Assembly (NCBI RefSeq): GCF_001949145.1
Contig: NW_019091509.1
Span: forward strand, 32,616-94,615
Direction of reading: 5' to 3'
Length of the DNA: 62,000 nt
DNA from: Acanthaster planci
Taxonomy: Eukaryota > Echinodermata > Asteroidea > Valvatida > Acanthasteridae
Shown one piece after another: positions 1 to 11,029 of this stretch. The first letter of the stretch is position 1, and every line of letters begins with the position of its first letter. A program made the translations under genes and the position numbers. The notes below the pieces were generated by a model. It had not been told where the DNA came from. It saw only the letters and a program-made list of their open reading frames with translations, and made no database searches.

Positions 1-515
1 GTGAAGGGTGAGGGAACCCTCTCAGACGCTATGCAACAACGTAAACATTGAAAGGATCTTAAATTATACATGATAAATATACATGATTATAGATTATACA
101 TGATAAATATACGGGCAACTCCCCACATTAATAAAAATCTACGGACAAATTAAACACTTCAAAGAGAGATCGTTGATTCCCATAAAAGCACAATGCATAT
201 TATAAAGCCGGGTACGCTGACCGAGGTTAAAAATAGCAGGTTGTTTTGCAGATTTATGTTTATCAACCCATAAAGCAGAACAATTTGAACATTTTAGGGG
301 TAACCAACCGGGGGCTATTGGTCAGCCTGAAGCCCCCAATCCAACAAAAACAGAGCTGCGTTTCTTATATCTGCAGACGGGTTTAAGCCGGGTACCACTC
401 ACGGCTTCCGTGTAGCAGGCGTGCAATGGACCTTCACTGGAAATCGCGCACGCCTAGTGCGTGCACGCAGGTCGGATTCATGTACTTGGTGCACATACCA
501 ACTTGAGAACGGATG
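1..515. other. No gene seen; short direct repeat inside
   Basis: I see no coding signal in this stretch. A 20-base unit (ATTATACATGATAAATATAC) occurs at 63-82 and again at 93-112, a 30-base period. The word ATACGGGCAA follows at 109 and recurs at 517, at the edge of the foldback repeat downstream, so this may be flanking repeat sequence. Confidence 0.4.
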
Positions 516-690
516 AATACGGGCAATTCACAACAGTGCGTCACTAAGAGTTTGCATCGCGTTGGCCAATCACAATGCACGAAATCTGTAGACCCAATGC
601 ACGTACGGAAAGGGTCGACAAATTTCGCGAGTTGTGATTGGCCAACGCGTTGCAAACTCTTGGGGCACACTATTGTAAATTGCCCATATT
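516..690. repeat. Foldback (palindromic) repeat, ~175 bp
   Basis: The left arm (from 516, ATACGGGCAATT) is the imperfect reverse complement of the right arm (to 690, AATTGCCCATAT). Long matches inside include GCGTTGGCCAATCACAA against TTGTGATTGGCCAACGC and AAGAGTTTGCA against TGCAAACTCTT. Arms are about 75 bases with a short centre. This is the form of a foldback MITE. Because it is a palindrome, both strands give similar open frames (434-670 minus and 513-716 plus), which are therefore not genes. Confidence 0.8.
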
Positions 691-1399
691 ACGTCTACAA
701 CCGTGAAAAACAGTAACGTTGTCTCTCAGTGTGTTTTCCTCGATTTTGAAGCCAGTGGTTCGTTCTGACATATTCCTTAACCCCCCAGACGGATAGGTAA
801 GGTTATGAAGAACTTGTTAACGTAAAATTAGTTTCTCCAATAAGGTAAATCAAGAACAAACGAGACGAACGCTGTGTTGGCCTACAGACAAACACTGAGC
901 TGTTTCGGGAAACTCTTTTGGTCGGATAAAAGATGTAATGAAGTTGGAACGGGCGGTGATCGAATACCTGTCGTTAAGTCCGCAGTTCAAAATTTAACAC
1001 AAGTACAGTATATGCAGGGCCCAATCATACATACAGAAGATAAAGTAAATTTACCGGCACGGAACAGGCGGGAATCAAATTGGGGTCTGTGGGACAACTG
1101 CCCTTCTTGCTACAGCAGGAGCATGACAGCACACCCACACACGCTTTCCGTGCCACGTGTTTGGCATTTTGCCAGATCCCCCAACATAGCGTAGCTCCGT
1201 TACACGCTTTACATAGAGCGTATACATGTAGCACTTACCGCTACGGCTCTTACCTGTACGGGTCGAGTTCCCGGCATTTTCAAAAGATGGCAATTATGTT
1301 ATCAGTGGCGCACAGCGCGTTCATGAACAATGCAACGAGCTAGACACTTTAGACAATGGATGCAGATGTCTACTCTAGCCTTCAATGGGCAATTGCTGA
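691..1399. other. No gene or repeat recognised
   Basis: Open frames of up to 106 codons occur on both strands at 870-1340, but none resembles a family I know and none has paired splice borders that I could support. Overlapping frames on both strands argue against coding. Confidence 0.35.
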
Positions 1400-2600
1400 C
1401 TCCAGCATTTGGGATTGATTTTTTAGCGATTTTTAATGATTTAATGGTGTTTTCGTTTTAACTTCAAGTCTGATGAAGTCATCAGCCCTTTTTTTTTGCT
1501 GAAAGGTTGCAGACGGTGGAGTCATTCTATTTACCAATTTTCAAGCGATTCCAGCAAACTTTACCACAGGCATCTCTTCAAAATAGATATTTGAATTTTT
1601 TTCAACCGATAAGTAGAGGGCGCTTGAATTTTGCATGACGTCACACGTGCATGTTTAGAGGAATACTAACACTGTTGAAAGTAGGTTGGTATCTATTATG
1701 AAATTTAAATTATAAAGCACTTCTGGTTTTGACCAGTTTCGACCAAAAGTAAGGGTCACGCGATTACGTACACGAAAAGAAATAGAAACCGAAGATTACT
1801 CTATCACTTGGTGCAAAAAGCAAGCTGCGGGAGGTCATGGTTGATTTAATGTGGACTTTTTAAAATTTCACACAAATAAAAGTGGAAGCGCTTGTAATTT
1901 GAAACCTGATAATTTTTGCAGAACATTTTTGATGTCTGAAGGCTGTATTTACTATGAACGCAGCACGAAAGTCTACATTGAGGTGTCTGCACTGCGTGAA
2001 GGAAAGTGTAGTGCATAATGAAATGCACAGCCTTGTACGCAGTTTGTGAAAATAATGGATAGTGTGTACGCACCAAATATATGCGTATTCGGACAAATTG
2101 ATTTTTAAAACTTTTATCGGATACACAAGAACGCAGCCGAGACTTGAGAAAAGATGAAAGTGTGGACGTCAAATGCGGCGTTCACATTACGCGCTCCATG
2201 TGTGCAAACGCAGCGAGTATCAACCAGCCCTTAGGCTTTTGTTTGTTTAACTAAGTTGCAAGATAACCAAGTGGACCAAAAGGGCTTTCACAAACGTGTA
2301 CAATACATATCGGGGAAAAATAAACTTTCAAAATTCTACAATGAATAAGGTGATGACTCAAGATGACGTCATGCTCCTATGAACATTTTCAGATAGTAGT
2401 CTAATAGTGTGCCAGGTTTGAAGGGGACCGGCCATAAGGAAGGGGCAAAAGTCGAGTGTAGAAAGACCCCATGTTATGTCTATGGGGGAAAGTGGAAAAA
2501 AGAGGAATAAAAACTAGAGGTCGTTTGTCTGTTTGCCAACAGAACAGAGGACTTTCTCGCACTCTGTTGTTTTTACTTTGATCGACGGATCAACTACATG
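1400..2600. repeat. Dispersed ~1 kb repeat, copy 1
   Basis: This region aligns by eye with 3840-4680 and 43370-44000. Shared landmarks in order are: TACCAATTTTCAAG; the word AGAGGGCGCT at 1616 (AGAGGGTGCT at 3897, AGAGGGCGCT at 43552); a CATGAC(G/A)TCA segment; ATACT..GTTGAAA; a segment ending GGTCA(C/T)G near 1757; TATCACTTG; and GGGAGGTCATGGTTGAT near 1830, which is GGGAGGCCACGGTTGAT near 4125. The spacing is preserved across copies. No coding domain is visible, so this looks like a non-autonomous element or the untranslated part of one. Confidence 0.7.
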
Positions 2601-2639
2601 AACCTTGTAACGATAGCATTACATGTCTATTTCTCTCAA

Positions 2640-3650
2640 GCTATCCACAAGGTTTCAACCCAATGGCAGACGTACTTCAGGAGATATTGGGCATAAAGGA
2701 GTGCACGTTTAATGTCCCGTGGCTTGTCTGCTGATAACATCATCATCGTATCAGGTCAATATTCATCTATAACATTTCCCTTTCTATGCAAAGTTTCAAA
2801 ACGATGGAACATGTACTTCAGGAGATACAGGGTTGTAAAGAGTGCCCCAATAATATCGGGTGACTTGTATCAAGTGACACGTGAAATGACACTTTCCTTT
2901 CTAATTATCTGCAAAGCTTCAACCCAATGGAACAGGTACTTCAGGAAATACAGGGCTTTGAACGGTACACCTTCAATGTTACCTGACTTGTCACGTGATG
3001 ACGTCATCATCATCACATCAGGTCAATACTCGTCTAAAGCACTCCCCTGTCAAGATATCTTCCAGGTGTCCACCCAATTGGACATGTACTTTAAGAGATA
3101 TGGTGCTATGAGTGCACATTTAATGTCAAGTGACTTGTCACATGATGACGTCATCAGCACATCAGGTCATTTTTGTGTAAAGCACTCCTTCTAAGATATC
3201 TGTAAGGTTTGAACCCAATTGGACATATACTTCAGGAGAGATAGAGTTTTAAACAGTGCATCTTTAATGTCACATGGCTTGTCATTTGATGACGTCACCA
3301 TCACATAAGGTCAATATTTGCCTAAAGCACTTCCTTTTCAAGATATCAGCAAGGTTTCAACCTAATCACACATGCACTTCAAGAGAAATAGTGCTTGAAA
3401 GAGTGCCCCTTTAATGTCACCTGACATGATCATTTGATGATGTCATTATCACATAAGGTCAAGTCCGTCTATAATGCTTCCCTTTCTAAATACCTGCCAA
3501 GTTTCAACCCAATCGCACTTCAGGAGATATAGTATTTTAAAGTCAAGTGATTTGTCTGCTGATCACATTGTCACCACATGAGGTGAATCTCCGTGTACAA
3601 ACTTTCCTTTCCTAACTATCTGCGAGGTTTCAACCCAATCAGACACATAC
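2640..3650. repeat. Tandem array, ~8 units of 120-150 bp
   Basis: Units are anchored by AAGGTTTCAACCCAAT variants near 2649, 2791, 2913, 3063, 3204, 3351, 3499 and 3625, a spacing of 122-150 bases. Each unit continues with a ...TACTTCAGGAGATA segment, then AAAGAGTGC..TTTAATGTCA, CTTGTC and a CRE-like GACGTCA segment, then a CACATCAGGTCAATA segment and a ...TTTCCTTTCTAA segment. TGATGACGTCATCA occurs intact at 2996 and 3143, with a one-base variant at 3288. Divergence between units is substantial. A 160-codon open frame (2712-3194) runs through three units; I treat it as a by-product of the array. Confidence 0.85.
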
Positions 3651-3839
3651 AATACAAAATACAATTGAAAACTTTATTGTTATCGCGGAAAGAGCACAGA
3701 TTAGAGATTTTAAACATCCCTTTTTGTGTTCCATACAATGCAATCAGCACTAACGCCACATGCTTAAAAAATACTTTTTATTATAACTTCCAGTATGATG
3801 ACGTAATAAGCACCAAATTTCACACGTGTTAACTGAGTA

Positions 3840-4680
3840 AAGGCTATCATCCACATCAGTTTTTGGGCGATTTGGACAAATTTTAAACCTGTCGCTAGAG
3901 GGTGCTGGACAATTGCATGACATCATCAGCAGATGATTTGAAGAACACCATGCCCCAACGAAGTTCAGACTAATACCGTTGAAAACAACTTAATACCTAC
4001 TACCACTTTTAAACTATAAGCCCACTTCCGGTTTCAAGCGGAAGGAAGGTTCATGTGATTTGACGCACACAAGACGCATCAAAGACCAAATTTTTCTCTG
4101 CCACTTGCCACAAACAGAATGTAGCGGGAGGCCACGGTTGATTTTATATAGATTTTTACAACATTAATTATTTAATTTAATTAATTAATTAATTATTTAA
4201 ATATCCCAAATTTAATAATAAATTACTTGATGACATCATCATGACCTGATTATTTTTGTATTATCTTTGCTTTATTTTCTTTGCTGCATGTAACTTTCAG
4301 GATGATTGAAGATCGCTACATTATAAAAATGTTGCCTTGAAAACGTGTACAAAGTCAATGGGCTGAAAAATAAATATAAAATCAATAATACATTAGTTAC
4401 TGACGTCATCATGCTGTCATTCTTTTAGACAATTGCATGTATAAAGGTCCTTCAATGGTGAAAGTTTGATTAAGATCTAACGCAGCAAAGGCACTAAAGT
4501 CGACGGTGGAAGAAACATGTACAAAATCCCATGCCCTATTGGAGAAGACAAAAAAAATCTAGACAAAAAGACAACCTTTTTCGCAAAATTGTGAAAAAGC
4601 CAAAAACAGAAAGAAGCAGCACACCAGTCTTAGAACTTGGACGTGAGTCGTAATGCAATGAAGACTGGCGTCCAACCTAG
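3840..4680. repeat. Dispersed ~1 kb repeat, copy 2
   Basis: Same family as 1400-2600. Matching blocks include the AGAGGG(C/T)GCT word at 3897, CACTTCCGGTTTCAAGC near 4023, GCGGGAGGCCACGGTTGAT near 4123, and AAACGTGTACAA near 4341 followed by TGACGTCATCATGC near 4401. Those last two match about 2294 and 2363. This copy and copy 1 flank the tandem array in the same orientation, so the array may sit between, or within, two copies of one element. Confidence 0.65.
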
Positions 4681-4689
4681 GCCAGGGAC

Positions 4690-6278
4690 CAAATATACAT
4701 GTCCAAGATGTGGTATTGCCACCTAAAATTGCCACCTAAATACCAATCACTAATACTAAAATTAATATTTTTAAATTAATATTTTTGTTTTCTTTAATTT
4801 TCTTCGTGGAATGACATCACACACCGTCTCTTCCACACTTGTTTACGTCTTGACATCTTGTGTGCCATTGGCATTCATTACGACTATATATGGAAACATG
4901 GCTTAACACAGGTACATGTACATCAGTTGAAAAAAATATGGGGGGTGGAATAACAACACTTTTGCATGTTTTTTACATATGATCTAAATTAGTGATTTTT
5001 AATCATCTGAATATGAAAACTGCAATTTTAACAAGTGATTTAATTTATGAGGATGTAAATGGCCTAATAGCATACAACTGCAGATTACAATTCATGTACT
5101 TGTGTTGAATTTTGGAAGACTTATGACAGACTGAACGACAACACTAGGATGTATGGAGTTTGCAGACACACTATGGAATTCCAACTTTTTCAATTTAACC
5201 AAGTTCCTGAAAAAAAACAGGACTCAACTCTTGTTGTTTTCACAACCTTTTGTCAATACAAACTCTTAATTTTTAAATACCTAGGTCAGTTCAGCCATTC
5301 CTATTTGTCAAGAGCCAGTCACTTGGTCAGTCTTAACTGGTTGATAAAGCACCAGCTGGCTGATAACATTTTTCCACTGTCACATGAAATTAAGGACTCG
5401 TATGATATCTGGTCCCTTTCCCTTGTATTGGCTGAACGTTCACAATTTACACTTGAGCAAGTGTATTGTCTTTGAGAAATACTACATATGACTTTGCATT
5501 TGTGAATCCATAAATCACATGACACTGGTTCACTTTTGCATGTGCCAATCTCCATATGAAGAGACTGTTTTGACTACATGTATGCAAGAGGCACATACTG
5601 TGCCATGGCTGGAGGAGTGTTTGGAAAAAAATTAAGTCAAAGTGTTGAATGAAATTGTTCAATTTCTGACATTTTATTTTTTTTTTTACTTTCTGACACA
5701 AATGATATTTATGAATGGGAATAAATCTGTAGTTGGCCGTTCTTAAAATGACATTTTAGACAGGCTCCAGAGACGCTGACAATGTCCCTCATTATCAGCA
5801 TCCACTCTCCTCAGCTGGTCTTAAACCTGTGTTAAAGACTGACTAAGCATATATTTATTTCCATATTAACATTGATCCAATGTATTATTCACTCAATCCA
5901 TTATCTGTAGTACTGGTCATCAGACATCAATCTCACAGATCTTCCTGACATTTTCTGGGAATGTTGGGTCATATGAGAAAAACCCCAAAGTAACCGGTAT
6001 ATTACCATTTGGGTTAAATAGTTTGTGAGTTACGGGTTTCTGGCCTTCCAATTTTTGTATCAGCACTTTGAATGCCCTTATTTCCATTCAGGAAAAGCAG
6101 ATGGAGATTATTAGTAACTTAAATTAAAGGTAGTATACACCATCTGATGATATGTCAAATATTAAACCGGGACTGCCAAGTTATCTTTGAATTATATTTG
6201 ACCTGCCAGGGTCAACTTCATGTTGCCTGATCTCATGCTAAAATTCTAAATTTTGCAATCTTATTTAAGAACAAGCAA
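4690..6278. other. No gene recognised
   Basis: A 108-codon open frame lies at 5149-5475 on the plus strand, but its product resembles no family I know and it has no clear splice context. The only structured item is the 5712-5864 repeat listed separately. The segment lies 3' of the PEMT gene. Confidence 0.35.
5712..5864. repeat. Diverged copy of the 10 kb foldback repeat
   Basis: It begins GAATGGGAATAAAT and ends TATTTATTTCC. Internally it shares ATTATCAGCATCCACTCTCC and AGCTGGTCTTAAAC with 10153-10190. The left half is shorter than in the 10 kb copy, so the palindrome is less complete. Confidence 0.65.
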
Positions 6279-6284
6279 TTTATT
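6279..6284 (-). terminator. Possible polyadenylation signal of PEMT
   Basis: The minus strand reads AATAAA about 350 bases after the PEMT stop codon. In AT-rich DNA this hexamer is common by chance, so the assignment is tentative. Confidence 0.3.
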
Positions 6285-6632
6285 AGCTTGTGGGCTTTGA
6301 TTTATGATAAAATCATCTCCATCTGGCCTTTCAAACTGCTGATATAGGCATTAGGAGTTATGGTGAGAATTTTGAAGGTCAAATTACAAACCACTTGATC
6401 AAAAACATTAATATATAAATTTGGGGGTTTCTCGTGACCAAACAATCCTAGCAAATTGCAAGAAACCGCAAGATCGATGTCCAAAAGTGTTGATTTGACA
6501 TGGAATGACCTATATGCAAAACTAACCCACATTTCCCTGGTCAAGACAAGTGCAGTTATATACCCACCAGGATTATGCAGAGGATTCTCGTCAAGGGAAT
6601 GGAGCCTCATGGATTCTAGGTCAACATAAAAT

Positions 6633-6771
6633 TCACTGATGCTTTTTGTCCTCAATTTTATCATGTTCAGGATATACTTCATCCGTATGAGGCCCTTCAA
6701 TTACAATGGCAATTTTATAGCATATTGCTAGCAGCACAGTGAGTAGTAAACCAGCTGGACTTGGACCATAC
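6633..6771 (-). CDS. PEMT: PEMT coding exon 5 (C-terminus)
   Basis: The acceptor reads GCTTTTAG|G. The first base completes a Trp codon split from exon 4, then 45 codons run to TGA at 6635-6633. The product contains PSPAGLLLTVLLAI, a hydrophobic segment matching the last membrane helix of PEMT, then the polar tail IEGPHTDEVYPEH and ends KKHQ. Family knowledge: vertebrate enzymes have a Glu-Glu pair in this tail that is reported as required for AdoMet binding. Here the pair reads Glu188-Gly189 in the 208-residue model. I see no frameshift or stop, so the exon looks intact. Confidence 0.9.
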
Positions 6772-7080
6772 CTAAAAGCAAAAAAAGAATATTAAAAATT
6801 TGAGGACTGATTTTAATTCTTTGCGCCAAACCTCATTTTTGAAAATTTACATATACAAACATCATTCGAAATTCAATTCCAAATAATTCCTCCACGGACG
6901 AGTTAGGCTAATCAAAGGAGATGCCACTGAAGCTGTGGTATCACAGCAATGGAAGATATTATAATACCGCTAATGTTTTTGTCACTTTTCACAAATACAT
7001 CAAACCCATTTTACTGCATACGCAAATTATTGATAACTAATATAGTTCAGAACTTCCAATGGTAACAATTTATTGACTTA

Positions 7081-8643
7081 GGCATGGTGCCCACTGCCGG
7101 TTAGTATCTCTACAGGCCGAGACTGCTCGCCCGTTTTGTGGCCAGTATGATCCTAGGCCTGTATTACTGCCTTTCTCGGCTTGTATGGGCCGGTCTGGCC
7201 CGTCAGTATTTCAAAAATGCTGAATTGAGAGTTTACTTCCCAGGCCCTCCACTGATGAATAGTGAGAATTTAAGTGGATCAGTGTCAACTGCATTAACAA
7301 ACTAAATTACTTGCTTGGAGTGGTGTATACTTTGAATGAAAGCATGAAGGAATAGGTAAAAGTACAGGTTGCATAATACTTGAAACTCACGACTTTAGTT
7401 TAGGCAACATTTTTTGTGTGTGTGCTTTATACAAGGGAGCCATTATTTGCAAATCTGCATCACAGTCTCAAACTTGAGAATGAAATCGACATACGCCATT
7501 TGTTTGTTTTTGCAAATGACAAAATGATACCAGCTTGCACGCACTTACATTGCATGCTAAAGGCAGGCTTACTGCAGTCCTGCGAGGTTTTCATGCACGG
7601 TACATGGTCGCAAGTGCACTCAACATGCCCTGTGGATTGTAGCTCCACCATTGCTGTGGTGGCTTGTTTTCCGTAGTCCTCCCCTTTTTACAAAAAAAAC
7701 CCCCCAAAAACAAGATATCTGGAAGAGTAACTTTTCAAGGAGAAGCCACCCATGTGTAATAATGGGCCAAAGGTAATGATTGGAAAAATGGTTTTTAACA
7801 AAGGACGAATTCAACGAAGTGGAAAATTTACTATGCTCAGAATGTTCTGTCCTAGTTTTAAGTCCATAAGGGTATTAAGACTTGAGTAACATGCTCTGAA
7901 CAGGTTGAACAACCCCAAAAAGTGATTTTGGCCCACAAAACTTAGAAATCTACATGAAGGGTCTTTTGTCTTCAGTATGTGGTGGAGCGTGGTGTCGTGA
8001 CATTTTGCTTCAAGTCTGGTAACAGTTCACACTTCCATACTTAATTTAGGTCCAAAAAGGTAAAATTCACCATTATGCTCTACGCTGTAGGCTGAACAAC
8101 CCCAAAAACTGATTTGGGCCCACAAAACTTGGAAATCTACATGAAGGGTCTTTCGTCTTCCAGTATATTTGACCGTGTGGTGTTTTCTTTTTGACCATGA
8201 GTTGAAATAATATTTGGAATTTCAACAGCTCTACTCTTAAAAGTAAATTTTGACATCTGTTGAAGATTAAAGTTAAATACCTATTGAAATATTTCTTGAT
8301 CACAGTAAATATAAAGCAGCTCAAGTCAATTGAGAAGAAAAGAAAATTTCTGGAAGACCACTCAGCCATAACACTCCACGTGAAGTAGATGCCAGGCCTT
8401 TGTCTGCTATGGGTCACTAAGTTGCATTGTTTGGCTGGGTAGGATTAAGCCGATTAAAGAAACCCCACTGTGTTGTTCATCAGCAGTTGACTACTACTAG
8501 AAAGCAGACACACAAAGAATCTCCAGGCAGTAAAGCCTTTAAGCACAGGTTCGGCCGGTAGCCTCGCTGGTAGAAGGGAATTATAGCTACGGCCAGAAAG
8601 GGGCTGGCCTGTAGAGAAACCGGCCAGCAGTGGACATCGTGCC
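7081..8643. mobile_element. Harbinger/PIF-like non-autonomous element
   Basis: Inverted ends: the left end starts GGCATGGTGCCCACTGCCGG, and the right end, read on the minus strand, starts GGCACGATGTCCACTGCTGG. Both then reach CTCTACAGGCC, and about 25 of the first 36 positions agree. Both ends are bordered by TTA (7078-7080 and 8644-8646), the 3-base target duplication typical of PIF/Harbinger elements. The interior (1.5 kb) has no recognisable transposase, so this is a non-autonomous derivative. It carries a 188-base internal duplication. A 114-codon minus-strand open frame (8417-8073) inside it matches nothing I know. Confidence 0.75.
7840..8167. repeat. 188-bp direct duplication
   Basis: The ~78-base block at 7903-7980 (GGTTGAACAACCCCAAAAAG...) recurs at 8091-8167 (GGCTGAACAACCCCAAAAAC...). 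Both continue with a GGCCCACAAAACTT segment and ATCTACATGAAGGGTCTTT. The offset is 188 bases. Looser similarity upstream (TAAGTCCATAAGG against TAGGTCCAAAAAGG) suggests that a whole ~188-base unit was duplicated inside the Harbinger-like element. Confidence 0.8.
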
Positions 8644-8861
8644 TTACTACCTACATGTACATGTGTGTCTCATTTCGGTGACGTCAGTAGTCTCCTTTTA
8701 TGATTATTTTTCAAACCGATCGAATCAGCACAGAATCCAAATGTCATTTAAATTAAGCAAACATCATTAAAAATCACTTTAAAACATCGTGACGATGTGA
8801 AGCAGTTGCCAGGAATAAATGATCTATCAATTAATCATGCCAAAAACTAAAAAGCTGAGCA

Positions 8862-8975
8862 AAGCAAGCAAGAACTCGATCCTTATTCTGCTGAAGAATG
8901 TCAGAGGCTAGTGGAGAGCATGCATGCCGAGGCACAACAGTGCTGTCATCAAGAGAAAAGGCTATGCCACCAAAT
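8862..8975 (+). pseudogene. Tc1-type transposase C-terminal remnant
   Basis: The plus strand reads LDPYSAEECQRLVESM and then, after a frameshift, AVIKRKGYATKF. Family knowledge: Tc1 transposases end with a helix of the type 'CQ-LVESMP-R' followed by 'VI-KGY-T-Y'. Only this C-terminal tail is visible; the DDE catalytic domain is missing. It lies just downstream of the Harbinger-like element and inside PEMT intron 4, in the opposite orientation to PEMT. Confidence 0.65.
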
Positions 8976-9823
8976 TCTTATATCTGACAGACTATTGCAT
9001 GCATGTCCAGACACTATTCATTTTGGTAAAAAAGAGTTAACAGCAATTAGTTTTGTTTCTTCACTAAAAAATTTTTTTTGTTTTAGCTTTTAGCTGTTGT
9101 TTTAGTTGGTAAAATGGTAAAGTGATGTAACTTCAGTACTACTGCTTTCAGGTCCCAATACCACATTTTAGGAAGTTAAAATATTTACAGATGTTACTTT
9201 TCCTTTTTTCTCACTGTATTCACAGCAAATGATGAGAATATGTAGAACCAAGCTTATATCAGGGTCACCGATACCCTCTGAGTGGCATAAAGTGACAAAT
9301 ATGATGGTGGTCTAATTGTTTTTTCCCAGAGCTCTGTAAAGTTGTATGCATTCTACAATATGAGATTTACATTCATTTAGAGAGTCACACTGCTTTACTG
9401 GTTGAAGAGGCATTGTTACCTACTACATGTAATGACCTACAGGTAACTATAGTACATCTCCAAAGTATACCCTCTAATGCTGGTCACCACTCATCGGATA
9501 CATGTAAGTGTATAAAGACCAGATTGTTGGCAATCCCTTTATTTAACATCTATATGTATTTGGGAAAAAACAAGTACAAACTTAAGTTGTCATTACTATT
9601 GCCCCTCCCCTGGCTACCCAGACCATCAAACAAGGAGATTATATAACTGTAAGACCTCATTATAAACTCCTTCAGACAGGTTTTAAACTCAAGTGAAGTC
9701 AAGAATAAAGAGTTATTAAAATGCTCGCATACAAAAACAGTAAACATTATATAAGCAAAAGATATAAAAGCAATTAAAACTATTCAAATTCCTTAAGCGG
9801 TATGTAAAATATATATCAGTTTA

Positions 9824-9870
9824 GTTATCACAGAAGTGCAAGTGGAACACAGACACACTACATTGTTCTG
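9824..9870. repeat. Fragment of the ACACAG hairpin repeat family
   Basis: On the minus strand this reads GTCTGTGTTCCACTTGCACT then TCTGTGATAA. It matches 21896-21931 (TTCTGTGTTCCACTTATGCT then TATGTGATAA). Only the outer end of the family is present. Confidence 0.5.
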
Positions 9871-10054
9871 AATTTATCTTCAAATAAACTCAACAAGCAG
9901 TAAAGATGATATAAGGGCCTATGCGCACTGAACTTGAAAATGAAAGAAAGAAATAAAATGAAACATGCGCACATCAAAACACAGAAACACAGATGCAGTG
10001 CAGCCTGAAAGGACTCTTTGCCATCGATGAATTTATTGTTGAATGGTAGTGTCT

Positions 10055-10233
10055 TTAGATAAGGAAATAAATATGTGCTTGGCCGGTCTCAAATATGTGT
10101 TCAAGACCAGCTCAGGAGAATGAACACAATCACTGCCTGAGCTGTAGGCGAGAGCATTATCAGCATTCAGTCTCCTTAGCTGGTCTTAAACTAATTTTAA
10201 GACTGGCCAAGCACATATTTATTCCCATTCATA
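10055..10233. repeat. Foldback repeat, ~175 bp
   Basis: The left arm GGAAATAAATATGTGCTTGG followed by CCGGTCT is the reverse complement of the right arm AGACTGGCCAAGCACATA then TTTATTCCC. Further in, AAGACCAGCT pairs with AGCTGGTCTT and CAGGAGAATGAA with TTCAGTCTCCT. The centre is about 60 bases. It is a near-complete copy of the family also seen at 5712-5864. No target duplication could be fixed with confidence. Confidence 0.8.
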
Positions 10234-11029
10234 AATAGCTTTTCTAGTCACAGTCAGAAGAGGTCAATATATGATGGATTTCCAACACTTGTGTTCTAGA
10301 ATTTTACTTTCATTTTCCCAAACACCCCCGTCCATTTTATGGTATATTCCTTGTGCAAGATGTGCAAAAGAATCGTCTTATTATAGACTAGGCACATGTG
10401 TGGTGAGCCGCATGCACACAGACTCATGACCAATCAGAATTTATTAAACTGTCTTGTATCCAGGTGTCAGCACGTGATATATATTGGCATTATCAAATGT
10501 TAAATTGAGAAACTGTCGGAGGTATTCATGAATATTGATTTATGCTATGTTTGCTCAAGAGTACCTGCTTTGCAGAATGCACTTTCAGTTGACCTTACAT
10601 CCAGATAACCCTACCACTGTAGCTTAGTCAGCGTACTTGGCTCAAGATTCTCAATGGTTTCCAGTTTTTCATTTTCTGACAGAAATGATTTTAAGATTCC
10701 TGCTGCAAAGTTGTTACTTCATACACCACAGAGTGTTTTTAGGCATTGTTTGGTTTTCTTGCCATCAATTTCTGCGGCTAAGTTAATTGCAAAACATTTC
10801 AGGTAACTTTATAGACAGTCCTCTATAGGTAAATCATCCTGAAATTGAACAGCAATTGAAAGGGAGCCAGGAAACGTAATGAGTGTGCATGCATTTAAAC
10901 GCATGTGACGATCAGTACTGGATTTAAACACACCACCTTTGAATTTGGTGATGTGACTTCCTATAATCTATAACCAATTCTTTTGTGTTTGAGACATTAT
11001 AAGCCGACAAAATAAACTTCACTCAAACA

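Noticed and set aside
434-716. Two overlapping open frames with similar products on opposite strands
   Set aside because: Their likeness comes from the palindrome at 516-690 and not from a shared gene family.
6302-6700. 132-codon minus-strand frame
   Set aside because: It overlaps the true last PEMT exon in another frame and is its shadow plus 3' untranslated sequence.
8073-8417. 114-codon minus-strand frame
   Set aside because: It lies inside the Harbinger-like element, resembles no transposase and overlaps the 188-bp duplication.
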